64,000 bases of DNA, taken from a virus. The DNA is taken from the IMG/VR virus record IMGVR_UViG_3300021376_000028, positions 1 through 64,000 of that record, one strand, 5' to 3'. Shown piece after piece: positions 1-7,678 of the stretch. How positions within the stretch are numbered: position 1 is the stretch's first letter; every line of letters begins with the position of its first letter. Below the pieces are notes generated by a model that saw nothing but the letters and a program-made list of their open reading frames with translations, did no database searches and was not told where the DNA came from. The position numbers were made by a program, and so were the translations under genes.

Positions 1-469
1 TGGCTCCGCCACCATTTTCGTAATACCAATATGTGATTGGCTTGGAAACTCCAGCGCTAAAAGAAACGTACTGTGACGGGTTGCCCCAGCCGCCCTTGTC
101 AACCCAGTTGTTGTCTATCAAAACATTATCTATATAGAGTTTGGTTCCGTCATCCGCAGCAGGCAAGAACCTGAACGAGCCTGTCACGGGCAGGGTTATG
201 TGACCTTCATACTTAACAATAAAGTCTTCGGACAGGTTGAACAGCGGTGCACTGTCAAAGTTTTGATTAATCTGAGTGAGGGTGGTGGTTCCAACGACCG
301 GACGACCGGTGACCGTGGGGAGTGGAGGCGAATTGTTGTAGCCAAAATTGTTGTAAACGGTTACAGTAAGTCCTGGTTCGGCTTGGGCAGAGGCAAAAAA
401 AAATGGGAAAAAAACAGATGTAAAGCAAGCAACAATTAAAGGCATTAATTTTCTTTTTAATCCAATCAC
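1..469 (-). CDS. Secreted PA14-domain protein, C-terminus outside window
   Basis: The frame runs leftward out of the window, so only about 156 N-terminal residues are visible. A GTG start gives a basic KRK n-region, a long hydrophobic core and an ASAQA-EPG cleavage-like site, a Sec signal peptide. An ATG 24 bases downstream would lose the charges, so I prefer GTG, although no good ribosome site precedes it and an in-frame TAA lies just upstream. The mature part resembles a PA14 carbohydrate-binding beta-barrel: YNNFGYNNSPP, then FIVKYEGHITLP, then DDGTKLYIDNVLIDNN. PA14 domains occur in adhesins and glycosidases. The neighbours are virion genes, so an adsorption or glycan-binding role is an inference. 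A signal peptide is odd for a virion protein. Confidence 0.7.
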   Translation of the reverse strand, partial: MIGLKRKLMPLIVACFTSVFFPFFFASAQAEPGLTVTVYNNFGYNNSPPLPTVTGRPVVGTTTLTQINQNFDSAPLFNLSEDFIVKYEGHITLPVTGSFRFLPAADDGTKLYIDNVLIDNNWVDKGGWGNPSQYVSFSAGVSKPITYWYYENGGGA

Positions 470-509
470 ACATTTATTTTATATGATCTTGAATTAAATA
501 GAAAATGTA

Positions 510-839
510 TTAAACGAACTCAACTCCACTAATGATATAAGTTATATTTGCAACATTGGCACTTACATATATTGATGATGAAGCGTTCATCACAATAGAT
601 GCATCATAAGAAATTGTTTCATTGCCAGCAACTGTAAAATTAGACATAATTTTATTGTTAGCAGCCGCTGCCCCTCCTGAGGGAACTATGTGAACATTGC
701 ATAGAATAGTTGACGATCCGGTATTGCAAATATTGATATTTCTTACAATAGAGTACGATCCGGTATTGGCGCTTACAGTGTATACATTTGAACCACTGTC
801 GCTTCCTATATATAAATTTTTAGGCGTTAAATTTGGCAT
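510..839 (-). CDS. Small beta-rich virion-type protein
   Basis: A 109-residue protein rich in Ser, Asn, Thr and Val with alternating hydrophobic residues, as in small tail or decoration proteins. It carries the pattern of a surface protein reporting NTGSYSIVRNINICNTGSS and ends IISGVEFV. Its start overlaps the stop of the upstream gene in a TAATG, so they are translated together. It resembles in style the small gene at 5411-5662. No family recognised with certainty; a virion role is inferred from position beside the other structural genes. Confidence 0.6.
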   Translation of the reverse strand: MPNLTPKNLYIGSDSGSNVYTVSANTGSYSIVRNINICNTGSSTILCNVHIVPSGGAAAANNKIMSNFTVAGNETISYDASIVMNASSSIYVSANVANITYIISGVEFV

Positions 840-1186
840 TATATCCCCATCAAAGAAATTATAGCATTATCGTTTGTTGCAGTATTCATATACTGAACCG
901 TTGTCGCATCCAACACATGATCAACTAAATCTCCACTTGAATGAGAGCTGGCCGTAGTGCCATCATACCCCCGCTGTTGAACAGTAAAGGTGTCGGTTGT
1001 TCTAGAGGAACACAGAACCTTTTCTTCCCCAGCTGTGCCCTTGCCAATAACAATAACAAATGGATTTCCAGAACCCCCATTAGGGAATGTTGATCCGTCT
1101 ATTACAGAAAAAGAGTTGGCTGTATTTGATATATTTGCGGCTAATTGTGTTTTTAACACTCCGCCATTAAACTCTCTTCTAAGCAT
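839..1186 (-). CDS. Minor virion protein, probable tail-associated
   Basis: A 115-residue protein containing GEEKVLCSSR and QRGYDGTTASSHSSGD followed by VDHVLDA. The G-EEK-VL / RGYDGT-A-H-G pattern is common in small actinophage structural proteins. Helical segments are few and beta character dominates. It lies in the run of structural genes downstream of the capsid gene and is coupled by TAATG to the next gene. Tail or head-tail location is an inference; the exact function is unknown. Confidence 0.6.
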   Translation of the reverse strand: MLRREFNGGVLKTQLAANISNTANSFSVIDGSTFPNGGSGNPFVIVIGKGTAGEEKVLCSSRTTDTFTVQQRGYDGTTASSHSSGDLVDHVLDATTVQYMNTATNDNAIISLMGI

Positions 1187-1197
1187 AACGACTCCTG

Positions 1198-1581
1198 TTA
1201 ATCAATTGTGATGTCAAGATCTCCGGTTGCAATTCGCAAAATATCACCGCTATCAATCGTTTTGTTTGCGGTAAGTCCGCCGTAGACTAATAGATTTCCA
1301 GATGTAAGGGCATCAAAAACGCCAACGGCAACAACAGTGCAGGCAGGCATCCCGTTGAAATCAACATTGGAATCATTACTGGTTGCTCCACCTGATGCTA
1401 CTGTGAAAGTCACAGTTTTACGCACATAGGAGCCACCAGCAACCTCTGTACCGCCTCCAGCATCGGTTGGAGCAACAGTGTACAGGGCTAAATAAACAGG
1501 GGTTGGCATTGTATAAGATGTCGTTCCTAATATATGATCTAAAATTTTATTTTCTAAATAATTAGATAAATTTCCTGCCAT
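1198..1581 (-). CDS. Phage tail-fiber-like protein (Gp80-like)
   Basis: A 127-residue protein starting MAGNLSNYLENKILDHILG and followed by PTPVYLALYTVAPTDAGGG. This N-terminal signature (SNYLE-K-LDH--G then P-YLALYT--P) is shared by a widespread group of small phage structural proteins usually annotated as tail fiber or Gp80-like. The remainder is glycine- and threonine-rich beta structure. A clear AGGAGGATT-type ribosome site precedes the start. Position among capsid and tail genes supports a virion role; the precise place in the particle is not known from sequence. Confidence 0.7.
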   Translation of the reverse strand: MAGNLSNYLENKILDHILGTTSYTMPTPVYLALYTVAPTDAGGGTEVAGGSYVRKTVTFTVASGGATSNDSNVDFNGMPACTVVAVGVFDALTSGNLLVYGGLTANKTIDSGDILRIATGDLDITID

Positions 1582-1582
1582 T

Positions 1583-1900
1583 TTAATCCTCCTTAGAAGC
1601 TAAATATTCTTCTAATTCCAACTGATCCGGTCTTCTAAAATTATCCAAAGAAAGCAAAAGTTCCGCTTGTTCTGGTGTTACCGCCTGTAGCGGATTATCT
1701 CTTGTGAATCTTAAATTACCTGAATTATAGGCAATTCCGCTTTCAAAAAAAACATAAACTTTATCTTCTGATACTGTTGAAGTTTCTTTTTCTGCTTCTA
1801 CTTTTTTAACTGCAGCTTTTTTTGGAACAGCTTTTTTTGCCGGTTTCTTTTTTGGGTCTTCGGCATCTAACGAAGATGATGTAACAACATTGTCAGTCAT
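1583..1900 (-). CDS. Hypothetical protein with Lys/Ala/Pro-rich N-terminus
   Basis: A 105-residue protein in two parts. Residues about 16-35 are a basic, low-complexity KKPAKKAVPKKAAVKK segment, and the C-terminal half (KVYVFFESGIAYNSGNLRF onward, ending LEEYLASKED) looks folded. The basic tail could bind nucleic acid or an acidic scaffold. It lies between a strong terminator-like hairpin after the capsid gene and the Gp80-like gene, so it may start its own transcript. Head-tail joining or a decoration role is possible, but I do not recognise a family. Confidence 0.6.
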   Translation of the reverse strand: MTDNVVTSSSLDAEDPKKKPAKKAVPKKAAVKKVEAEKETSTVSEDKVYVFFESGIAYNSGNLRFTRDNPLQAVTPEQAELLLSLDNFRRPDQLELEEYLASKED

Positions 1901-1935
1901 AGAAAATATCTTATCACACTTCTATATTAAATGCG

Positions 1936-1970
1936 AAAAAGGGGAGGGGTAATTCCCTCCCCTTTTTGCT
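1936..1970 (-). terminator. Bidirectional terminator-like hairpin after the capsid gene
   Basis: GGGGAGGG and CCCTCCCC form an 8-bp GC stem around a 6-base loop, with A-tracts before and T-tracts after, so either strand ends in a U-run. It lies just downstream of the major capsid gene, where a strong terminator would separate abundant capsid mRNA from the genes beyond. Confidence 0.85.
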
Positions 1971-1980
1971 AAATTGTATA

Positions 1981-3012
1981 TCAGAGCGTTCTAAGCTTGA
2001 TGTTCTTGCCAATCACATATGATTCAGCATTCTCAATGTTGCTTGCAACCCTCATATATTGGGTGTACTCAATCGTGTCAGTCTTTGGCTTAAATTGGCG
2101 ATAGACTGTAATGTCACGGTTAATACCAATAATTCTGTTGTTCGGGAATGTTAATTCAATATGACCATGCGAACCGGTTGCACCAGAGTAGTCGCCAGAG
2201 GCGGTCTCTGGCATCAGAGGCACTTCAACGAGACCGATGCCATAAGGCGACAGTCCCGTAACACCAGCACCACCATTGGCTCTCATTGCACCCTGAAGGA
2301 ATGCAAGTTCACCAACAGTTGACGCAGGAGCAGGAGCACCAGCAGTTGCTGCTGTGGCTGAGTTTGGACTCTGAAGGCTAAAAATTGTGTCTTGAACAAT
2401 TCCTGAACCCGAGAAAAACTTCAGTTCATTTCTGCGCTGTAAATACTTCTTTGGCAGGTTACGAAGAATACGGTCAAATGTCGCTCTAGAAACATTGTTA
2501 CCGGCCTCGTCAACAACCGTGCCGTTAGCTTTAGCAAGCTTGACGAAGCCGTCAAGAGCCTTAAGAAGCGCGTTGCCTGAAGAGGTGTTTCCATTGATGA
2601 AAAGATCGTCAAGATCATTGGCTGTTTGACGAGCCATAATCTGTGCAATATGATCTTCAAGAGAAGCGCCTTCAATGTTGTCTTCCAGTGACTCTGTTGA
2701 CATTGCCCAGTCAAGGCGAAGCTTAACTGTGCTAAGCGAAACTTTGCTGAATGTAACGGCGGCGTTTGTGCCGCTGTCTGTGGCCTCTGTTGCCTTTGCA
2801 AGCAAACGAGTTCCAACCGAGACCTTATCGATCTCCATTTGTGGTGTTCTCATACGAACAACCCTTGCGTTTTGCATAAGAACCGACTGGTCTATGACAT
2901 AATCAAGGAATCGGTTAGACTGGGCTGGCTTGAGAAGGCCACCCGAATCGTTTCCGACAACGCTTGTTGTCACCTCATCGGCCTTAGAAAGAATTTCTTC
3001 TTGTGATGCCAT
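1981..3012 (-). CDS. Major capsid protein (HK97 fold)
   Basis: A 343-residue protein in the position expected of the HK97-type major head protein, directly downstream of scaffold, prohead protease and portal genes. The N-terminal half includes the MRTPQMEIDKVSVGTRLL and DWAMSTESLEDNIEG segments, typical of the N-arm/E-loop to spine-helix region. The C-terminal half (VEVPLMPE, GINRDITVYRQF, YTQYMRVASNIEN) matches the P- and A-domain pattern of this class. Codons are less AT-biased than in neighbours, as expected for a highly expressed gene. A good ribosome site (AGGAGGATAA) precedes the ATG. Confidence 0.9.
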   Translation of the reverse strand: MASQEEILSKADEVTTSVVGNDSGGLLKPAQSNRFLDYVIDQSVLMQNARVVRMRTPQMEIDKVSVGTRLLAKATEATDSGTNAAVTFSKVSLSTVKLRLDWAMSTESLEDNIEGASLEDHIAQIMARQTANDLDDLFINGNTSSGNALLKALDGFVKLAKANGTVVDEAGNNVSRATFDRILRNLPKKYLQRRNELKFFSGSGIVQDTIFSLQSPNSATAATAGAPAPASTVGELAFLQGAMRANGGAGVTGLSPYGIGLVEVPLMPETASGDYSGATGSHGHIELTFPNNRIIGINRDITVYRQFKPKTDTIEYTQYMRVASNIENAESYVIGKNIKLRTL

Positions 3013-3028
3013 TATTTTATCCTCCTAA

Positions 3029-3511
3029 TTATGACTCATATCCCAGGGCGCTTATAAGACCCTGTGGTAAATAAATATTTTCCCAAACTGACTTTGTGGA
3101 GGACTTCTTAAGCTCCTCGCCCTCATTGTCGTCTTCTGGGTCAACACTCTTCTTAACAGCACCGGCTGTAGCGAAGGTCTGAACCTTCTCTTCTTGCTCG
3201 GCCAATGCCTTTTCTGTTGCCTCTAATTTTTCCTGCAGTTCGGCACTCTGCACCTCAAAACTCTTTGTGATGGTGTCAATTTTTTCTTGAACCGCAGCCT
3301 CAACCTCTTCTTTTATGGAAGTAGCGAAGTTAGCAAGTTTTTCATCAACAACAGCACTCAGAGCATCCTTAAGGACTTCAATATCCATTTCTTCCTCCTG
3401 TGTGTTTTCAGTAACTTCAACTATTGTTGTTGAAGCATTTTCTTGAACATCTGGAACAAGCCAATTAACAACCTTTTTTATAAGTGACAATTTTGACTCT
3501 TGTTCATCCAT
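3029..3511 (-). CDS. Probable capsid scaffolding protein
   Basis: About 160 residues, strongly acidic and Glu/Lys/Ala-rich. A long predicted coiled coil covers the middle (KEEVEAAVQEKIDTITKSF, then LQEKLEATEKALAEQEEK). This composition, between protease and capsid genes, is typical of scaffolds that are removed by the protease. An upstream in-frame start exists, but it overlaps the protease gene's end. The ATG at 3511 has AAGG at suitable distance and gives MDEQESKLSL, so I chose it. The C-terminus (WENIYLPQGLISALGYES) could be the capsid-binding end. Function is inferred from composition and position. Confidence 0.7.
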   Translation of the reverse strand: MDEQESKLSLIKKVVNWLVPDVQENASTTIVEVTENTQEEEMDIEVLKDALSAVVDEKLANFATSIKEEVEAAVQEKIDTITKSFEVQSAELQEKLEATEKALAEQEEKVQTFATAGAVKKSVDPEDDNEGEELKKSSTKSVWENIYLPQGLISALGYES

Positions 3512-3570
3512 GCTAAAGACCTTATCATATTTTACTTGATTTAGCAAGAAAATATTAATATTTTTGTATT

Positions 3571-5370
3571 CTACCAATTTTTTGGTGCTGCATCAAATGT
3601 TTTACCAATTAAATTCATTAAATCCCGAATTGTTATTTCCGATTCCGACTCATCCCCATCATTATCTTCTTCAAAATAACCTTCTTCGTAATTTTCATCT
3701 TCCAGTTCTTCGTCTTCCACTAGAATATCTTCAATTTCATCTAATGAAGCATTTAATTGCCAATTCCATTTTTGGTGCATATCAATTCTGTCTGCCAAAT
3801 GGGCTATCACCTCTTGTAATGATTCAACGGGGCTCAGTGTGTCCTCAACACCCTTTTTAATTTTCTTAACTTTCTTTTTTTTGCCCCTCATTTTGCTTGG
3901 TTCAATATAACCCTGTTGTGGATTTTTAATACCAGCACCCATACTGTCGGTTGTCACCTCGTCGGCTTTTTCAACGCGATATTTTCCGCCTCTTTTTTTG
4001 TATTCACGAACTAGCCAAGCATTTGCATATGCCGATGGATAAACATCAAACTTTGCTTTTGCTTCTGCTTTAACTCGTGCATAAAGTTCAGGATTTGTTG
4101 GAACATTTCTTTTTTCCATTTTGTCCGTCGAAACATTAATTGGTTTTTTATCTTGACGGGTCTGAGTTGACTCGGCTCTTCTTTTTCTTCTTACAGCCGA
4201 ATCAATTTCTGCTTGTGACATTCGGGCAGCGCGGGAGGCTGGAACACACTTCGGATACTTTCCACTGCTTGCATCCGATCTTCCGCAGGGTTCAAATCCA
4301 CCCCCCTTCTTGGGTCTTGAAATATCAACCCAATCTTCTCTAAACCATTCTTTTAAAGATTTTAAAATTAACTCTAATTTATTTTCATCAAAAGAATCTT
4401 CAAAAGTATAATCACTTAATGGAGTGTCTTTAATTAATTCCATATAGTCTTCATTATCAAAATAAAACATTTCTTTAATAAGAAGATCTTCATCTTCTAA
4501 TAAAATTTCATCTACGCTTTTCTGTTTAATCTTAGCGTATCGCTCAAGAAGTCGTCTGCCTTTTGCAGCAAGTCGTGCTGCGTCAGATCTATCCTGTGGC
4601 ACTGGTTCGCCCCATGCCGCTGCTGAAAGAGCTAACCTTGTAGGGCGACCTTTTTCATCTTTCATTGGTCCAGAAGGGTTGGTGAAGAAGCGAGTCAAAA
4701 AAGAACCCTTGCGGCGCATTTTTTCAGGGGTGTTTGCTGGTCCTTTAACGCCAGGTTTTAAGTTTGCCCCTTCTGTTTGTTTAAAGTGTCTGCGACCTGC
4801 TGCTGTTAATCCACCCTTTGGATCTCTTATTGGTTGTTTCTTTGCTATTTCAAGAATTTCTTCAAGAACATACTGCAGACTTCCATCTTCATTTCTTTTA
4901 ATGATGTCTACCGTAGCCAATGCATTTGCGGGATTATCAACCAAACTGAGTTCTCCAAGAACATACTGTTTAATTATATTAATTGGTCTACCATTGTGCA
5001 TTTTTTCCGACATGGCTTCTTTTTGAATAATTTTACCCCCAATAGAAAATGCTTTTAATGTACCGTCTAAAATTTTTTGCCAAGTATCCTCGGCCCCTTT
5101 TGATATATATGCATGAACTTTAATTGCATTATATTTTTTACCATCGGGACCTTTAATTTGTGTAGGTTCAATATGAATTGCTTTTCCAACAGCAATTGGT
5201 GCATGCATTTCTCTGATATTGCCACCCCAATTTTTAAATGCGTCAAGAGACGCATTAAAATCTACGACGTCATTGGCTTTATCGATATTATCCGCAGTTG
5301 CAATTCCAATTACAACCCTCTCTTCTTTCTTAATCAAATCAATTGGAAATGATAAATTAAAATCTTCCAT
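3571..5370 (-). CDS. Prohead maturation protease with long C-terminal extension
   Basis: A 599-residue protein. Residues about 1-165 match HK97-type or XkdF-like prohead proteases: VVIGIATADNIDKANDVVD, NIREMHAPIAVGKA (candidate catalytic His) and LKAFSIGGKI (candidate catalytic Ser), then a conserved GELSLVDNPAN. The remaining 430 residues are an unusual extension. They include a Lys/Arg-rich section with CGRSDASSGKYPKC, a module with PSAYANAWLVREYKKRGG, and acidic Glu/Asp-rich segments at the end. The extension may be a built-in scaffold or delivery region. It processes scaffold and capsid precursors during head assembly. Protease assignment is confident; the extension's role is not known. 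Confidence 0.8.
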   Translation of the reverse strand: MEDFNLSFPIDLIKKEERVVIGIATADNIDKANDVVDFNASLDAFKNWGGNIREMHAPIAVGKAIHIEPTQIKGPDGKKYNAIKVHAYISKGAEDTWQKILDGTLKAFSIGGKIIQKEAMSEKMHNGRPINIIKQYVLGELSLVDNPANALATVDIIKRNEDGSLQYVLEEILEIAKKQPIRDPKGGLTAAGRRHFKQTEGANLKPGVKGPANTPEKMRRKGSFLTRFFTNPSGPMKDEKGRPTRLALSAAAWGEPVPQDRSDAARLAAKGRRLLERYAKIKQKSVDEILLEDEDLLIKEMFYFDNEDYMELIKDTPLSDYTFEDSFDENKLELILKSLKEWFREDWVDISRPKKGGGFEPCGRSDASSGKYPKCVPASRAARMSQAEIDSAVRRKRRAESTQTRQDKKPINVSTDKMEKRNVPTNPELYARVKAEAKAKFDVYPSAYANAWLVREYKKRGGKYRVEKADEVTTDSMGAGIKNPQQGYIEPSKMRGKKKKVKKIKKGVEDTLSPVESLQEVIAHLADRIDMHQKWNWQLNASLDEIEDILVEDEELEDENYEEGYFEEDNDGDESESEITIRDLMNLIGKTFDAAPKNW

Positions 5371-5410
5371 AATACCTCATAATGTAAAATTATACCTTAT
5401 ATTTTTTTTG

Positions 5411-5662
5411 TCATCCAATTGCAAAAACAGATAAAGTTACAGACGCAGTGATGACTTGAAATGTTGTATAATCGCCTTCTATTTTATGATAAAAACCAGC
5501 ATCTTTAGGAATAACTATATTATATATACCATTAAGCCTAACTGTTGCATTAGTAGAACTGCTATTATTCCAAAAATATATTTCACTTGTATGATGATTT
5601 ACAGAAACCTCATTTGCAGTGCTGTCAACTGATGTGTTTGCATAAACAATTGATCCATCCAT
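5411..5662 (-). CDS. Small virion-type protein between portal and protease
   Basis: An 83-residue, beta-rich protein with many Ser, Asn, Thr and Val residues (YANTSVDSTANEVSVNHH, NSSSTNATVRLNGIY). It is similar in length and style to the protein at 510-839. An AAGGAGATTAAT ribosome site precedes the ATG. The place between portal and protease suggests a head decoration or neck component, but no family is recognised. Confidence 0.6.
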   Translation of the reverse strand: MDGSIVYANTSVDSTANEVSVNHHTSEIYFWNNSSSTNATVRLNGIYNIVIPKDAGFYHKIEGDYTTFQVITASVTLSVFAIG

Positions 5663-5673
5663 TATTAATCTCC

Positions 5674-7302
5674 TTAATTATCACTTAGCGATGAGTCGCT
5701 AGTGTTATCGCCAGAATCTTGATTCTGACCTCTTTCTGCTTGATCTCCAGAATCTCTCGCCCCGTCAGGCAAAGCCCCGGAATCCGACCTTGATTTTGGC
5801 GGGTTTGAAGAAGCATTGTTAGAATTTCCTACGGGTGCCCCGGGCATCCCCTCTTGTTTTGATCTTGTTGGGTATGGCAACACATTGTCTCCCTCTTCTC
5901 TTTCTGGGAAACCAATCTTTGACCGCACCTCGTTTGGAGTAACAACTTCTGTTCTTAAATATCTATCAAAAATCTTTGATTCAATATCTTCATCCAAAAG
6001 ATCAATTTTTTTTAGTTTTAATTGCAACATATCAGTAAACTCAGAAACAAGTCTGTTTAATTTTTTTTCTATGACAGATTGATCTGGTCCAATTACTTGG
6101 AGTTTGAATGTTTTATCGGCATCTCTTGAAACAGCCAAGTTTGCATTGTCGTATACGCCAACTTTTGGTGCAGGAACTCTGTTTGCAACCAGAATTTCAT
6201 CTCTGTTTGATTTTCTATACTTGTCAAAAGATGCGTCTTGGACACCTGCTTCAAGTTTTTCAAACTTAATATCTGAATCATTACCAAGTCCAGCAGGTAA
6301 TGGAACAATCAAGGTTCCGTGGTTGCGGCCTTTGACCTCGGATCTAAAATAGTTAACAAGTTCCATTTTAGATTTATTACTAAGTTTTGCGCCTTTAAGA
6401 ATAATTGCATATCTAGGAATTGCTTTGTTTTCAAAATAATCAATATTATATTCTTTTGCAAATTTATCTCCAATTATTGCCGCAGCGGCAGAAACGGACG
6501 ATGGTATTCCATAGTATGTATTATTTGGTGAATACATCTTAAAATGTATTATTTCATTTGGACTTGGATCCGCGTTAATGGGGTCTGCCATTTCTAAGTC
6601 TTGAAAATTTCTAAAAAAAACTGCTTGAATTTTGTTTGCTCTGGACAGCTGGACAAAGCCATCTCGCTTTCTTCGCACACGAACCATTGTTGCTGGAATA
6701 TGTCCAATATAACCAATTTTTCCAGAATTGTTTCTACCAACCTCAAGGTAACCATTACCGACAGTCAGGCAGTCTTGCCAAACTCGCACAAGAGTTTCAA
6801 TAAGTGTTTCTTCAATGTTTAAACCTTCAAAAAGGTCATCCATTTCTTCTTTCAAGTCTTGCAAATCTCTTCTAACTTTTTCAAGTTTTGCGGGGTTGCC
6901 GTGTGCTTTTTCTACTTTTCTTCTCGCTTTGAGTGTTTCTGAAAACTCATAACCAAGACCAACAGTATTCATAACCCTAGATTTAATGGCAGCAGAATGT
7001 ATCGCGCTCTGGTCGTATAATTTTGCTAGGTTATCTAAATCATATGGGGGATTCACAATATCCCATAGAGAATAGCCATTAACGACCTCTGGATCTAGGT
7101 ATTTAGATTTAGTTCCATCTTCCCCTTCAAATCTTTTGGCAATTCTTTCTGCCTTCCTCTTCATTCGTGGTGGAAGTGAATTTATTTTTATTGCTGAAAA
7201 CGGATCAACGGTCTCTTCGGCGGAAGCAAATTGATAATACGCAATATCATCAATTTCGTTAAAATCATCACCGGAGTCATCTAGTGACATTCTTGAGTTC
7301 AT
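5674..7302 (-). CDS. Portal protein
   Basis: A 542-residue protein with the features of phage portal proteins: a DLDNLAKLYDQSAIHSAAIK helix, MVRVRRKRDGFVQL, NEIIHFKMYSPNNTYYGIPS and a segment starting VSAAAAIIGDKFAKEYN. These mark the SPP1/PBSX-type portal clip and wing. The portal forms the dodecameric DNA entry ring at one capsid vertex and docks the terminase. The C-terminus is a low-complexity Ser/Asp/Asn/Gly tail. The start overlaps the stop of the upstream small gene by four bases (ATGA), indicating translational coupling. Confidence 0.85.
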   Translation of the reverse strand: MNSRMSLDDSGDDFNEIDDIAYYQFASAEETVDPFSAIKINSLPPRMKRKAERIAKRFEGEDGTKSKYLDPEVVNGYSLWDIVNPPYDLDNLAKLYDQSAIHSAAIKSRVMNTVGLGYEFSETLKARRKVEKAHGNPAKLEKVRRDLQDLKEEMDDLFEGLNIEETLIETLVRVWQDCLTVGNGYLEVGRNNSGKIGYIGHIPATMVRVRRKRDGFVQLSRANKIQAVFFRNFQDLEMADPINADPSPNEIIHFKMYSPNNTYYGIPSSVSAAAAIIGDKFAKEYNIDYFENKAIPRYAIILKGAKLSNKSKMELVNYFRSEVKGRNHGTLIVPLPAGLGNDSDIKFEKLEAGVQDASFDKYRKSNRDEILVANRVPAPKVGVYDNANLAVSRDADKTFKLQVIGPDQSVIEKKLNRLVSEFTDMLQLKLKKIDLLDEDIESKIFDRYLRTEVVTPNEVRSKIGFPEREEGDNVLPYPTRSKQEGMPGAPVGNSNNASSNPPKSRSDSGALPDGARDSGDQAERGQNQDSGDNTSDSSLSDN

Positions 7303-7631
7303 TTTCTTTTACCAAAATAATCATCAAAAAAATCTTCAAATGGGTCAGCAATAAGACCTTCCGAAAGCCTTTCTTTCTGATCTTCTTGTTCTGAGGCGGT
7401 AATTTTTCTTGCCCCAGAAACCCATCGGCATTCACCAGCGTCAGATCCTGTCCAATATTTTGCGGCCTGAGCAACTTGTCTTTCAATATTCTCGTCACCG
7501 ACCAGTCCTTCAGCGCAAAGAACACCATCGCCATCGCTTAAAGGCATTCCGTCTTCCATAATCCAAAGACATACGCCAAAAGCGCGCTCAGGCACCCAAA
7601 TTTGCTTGCTTTTTATCATATCTGATGTCAT
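7299..7631 (-). CDS. Hypothetical protein coupled to the portal gene
   Basis: A 110-residue protein starting MTSDMIKSKQIWVPERAFG with a central LSDGDGVLCAEGLVGDENI and an acidic tail ending DFFDDYFGKRK. Its stop codon overlaps the portal start in an ATGA, so the two are likely made together. Two later Met codons are possible alternative starts. Homologues of unknown function next to portals are common in actinophages; I cannot assign a role. Confidence 0.6.
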   Translation of the reverse strand: MTSDMIKSKQIWVPERAFGVCLWIMEDGMPLSDGDGVLCAEGLVGDENIERQVAQAAKYWTGSDAGECRWVSGARKITASEQEDQKERLSEGLIADPFEDFFDDYFGKRK

Positions 7632-7678
7632 TCTTATTACATTCTACATCATGTTGTGATATAAAAGCGATTTTTTTA

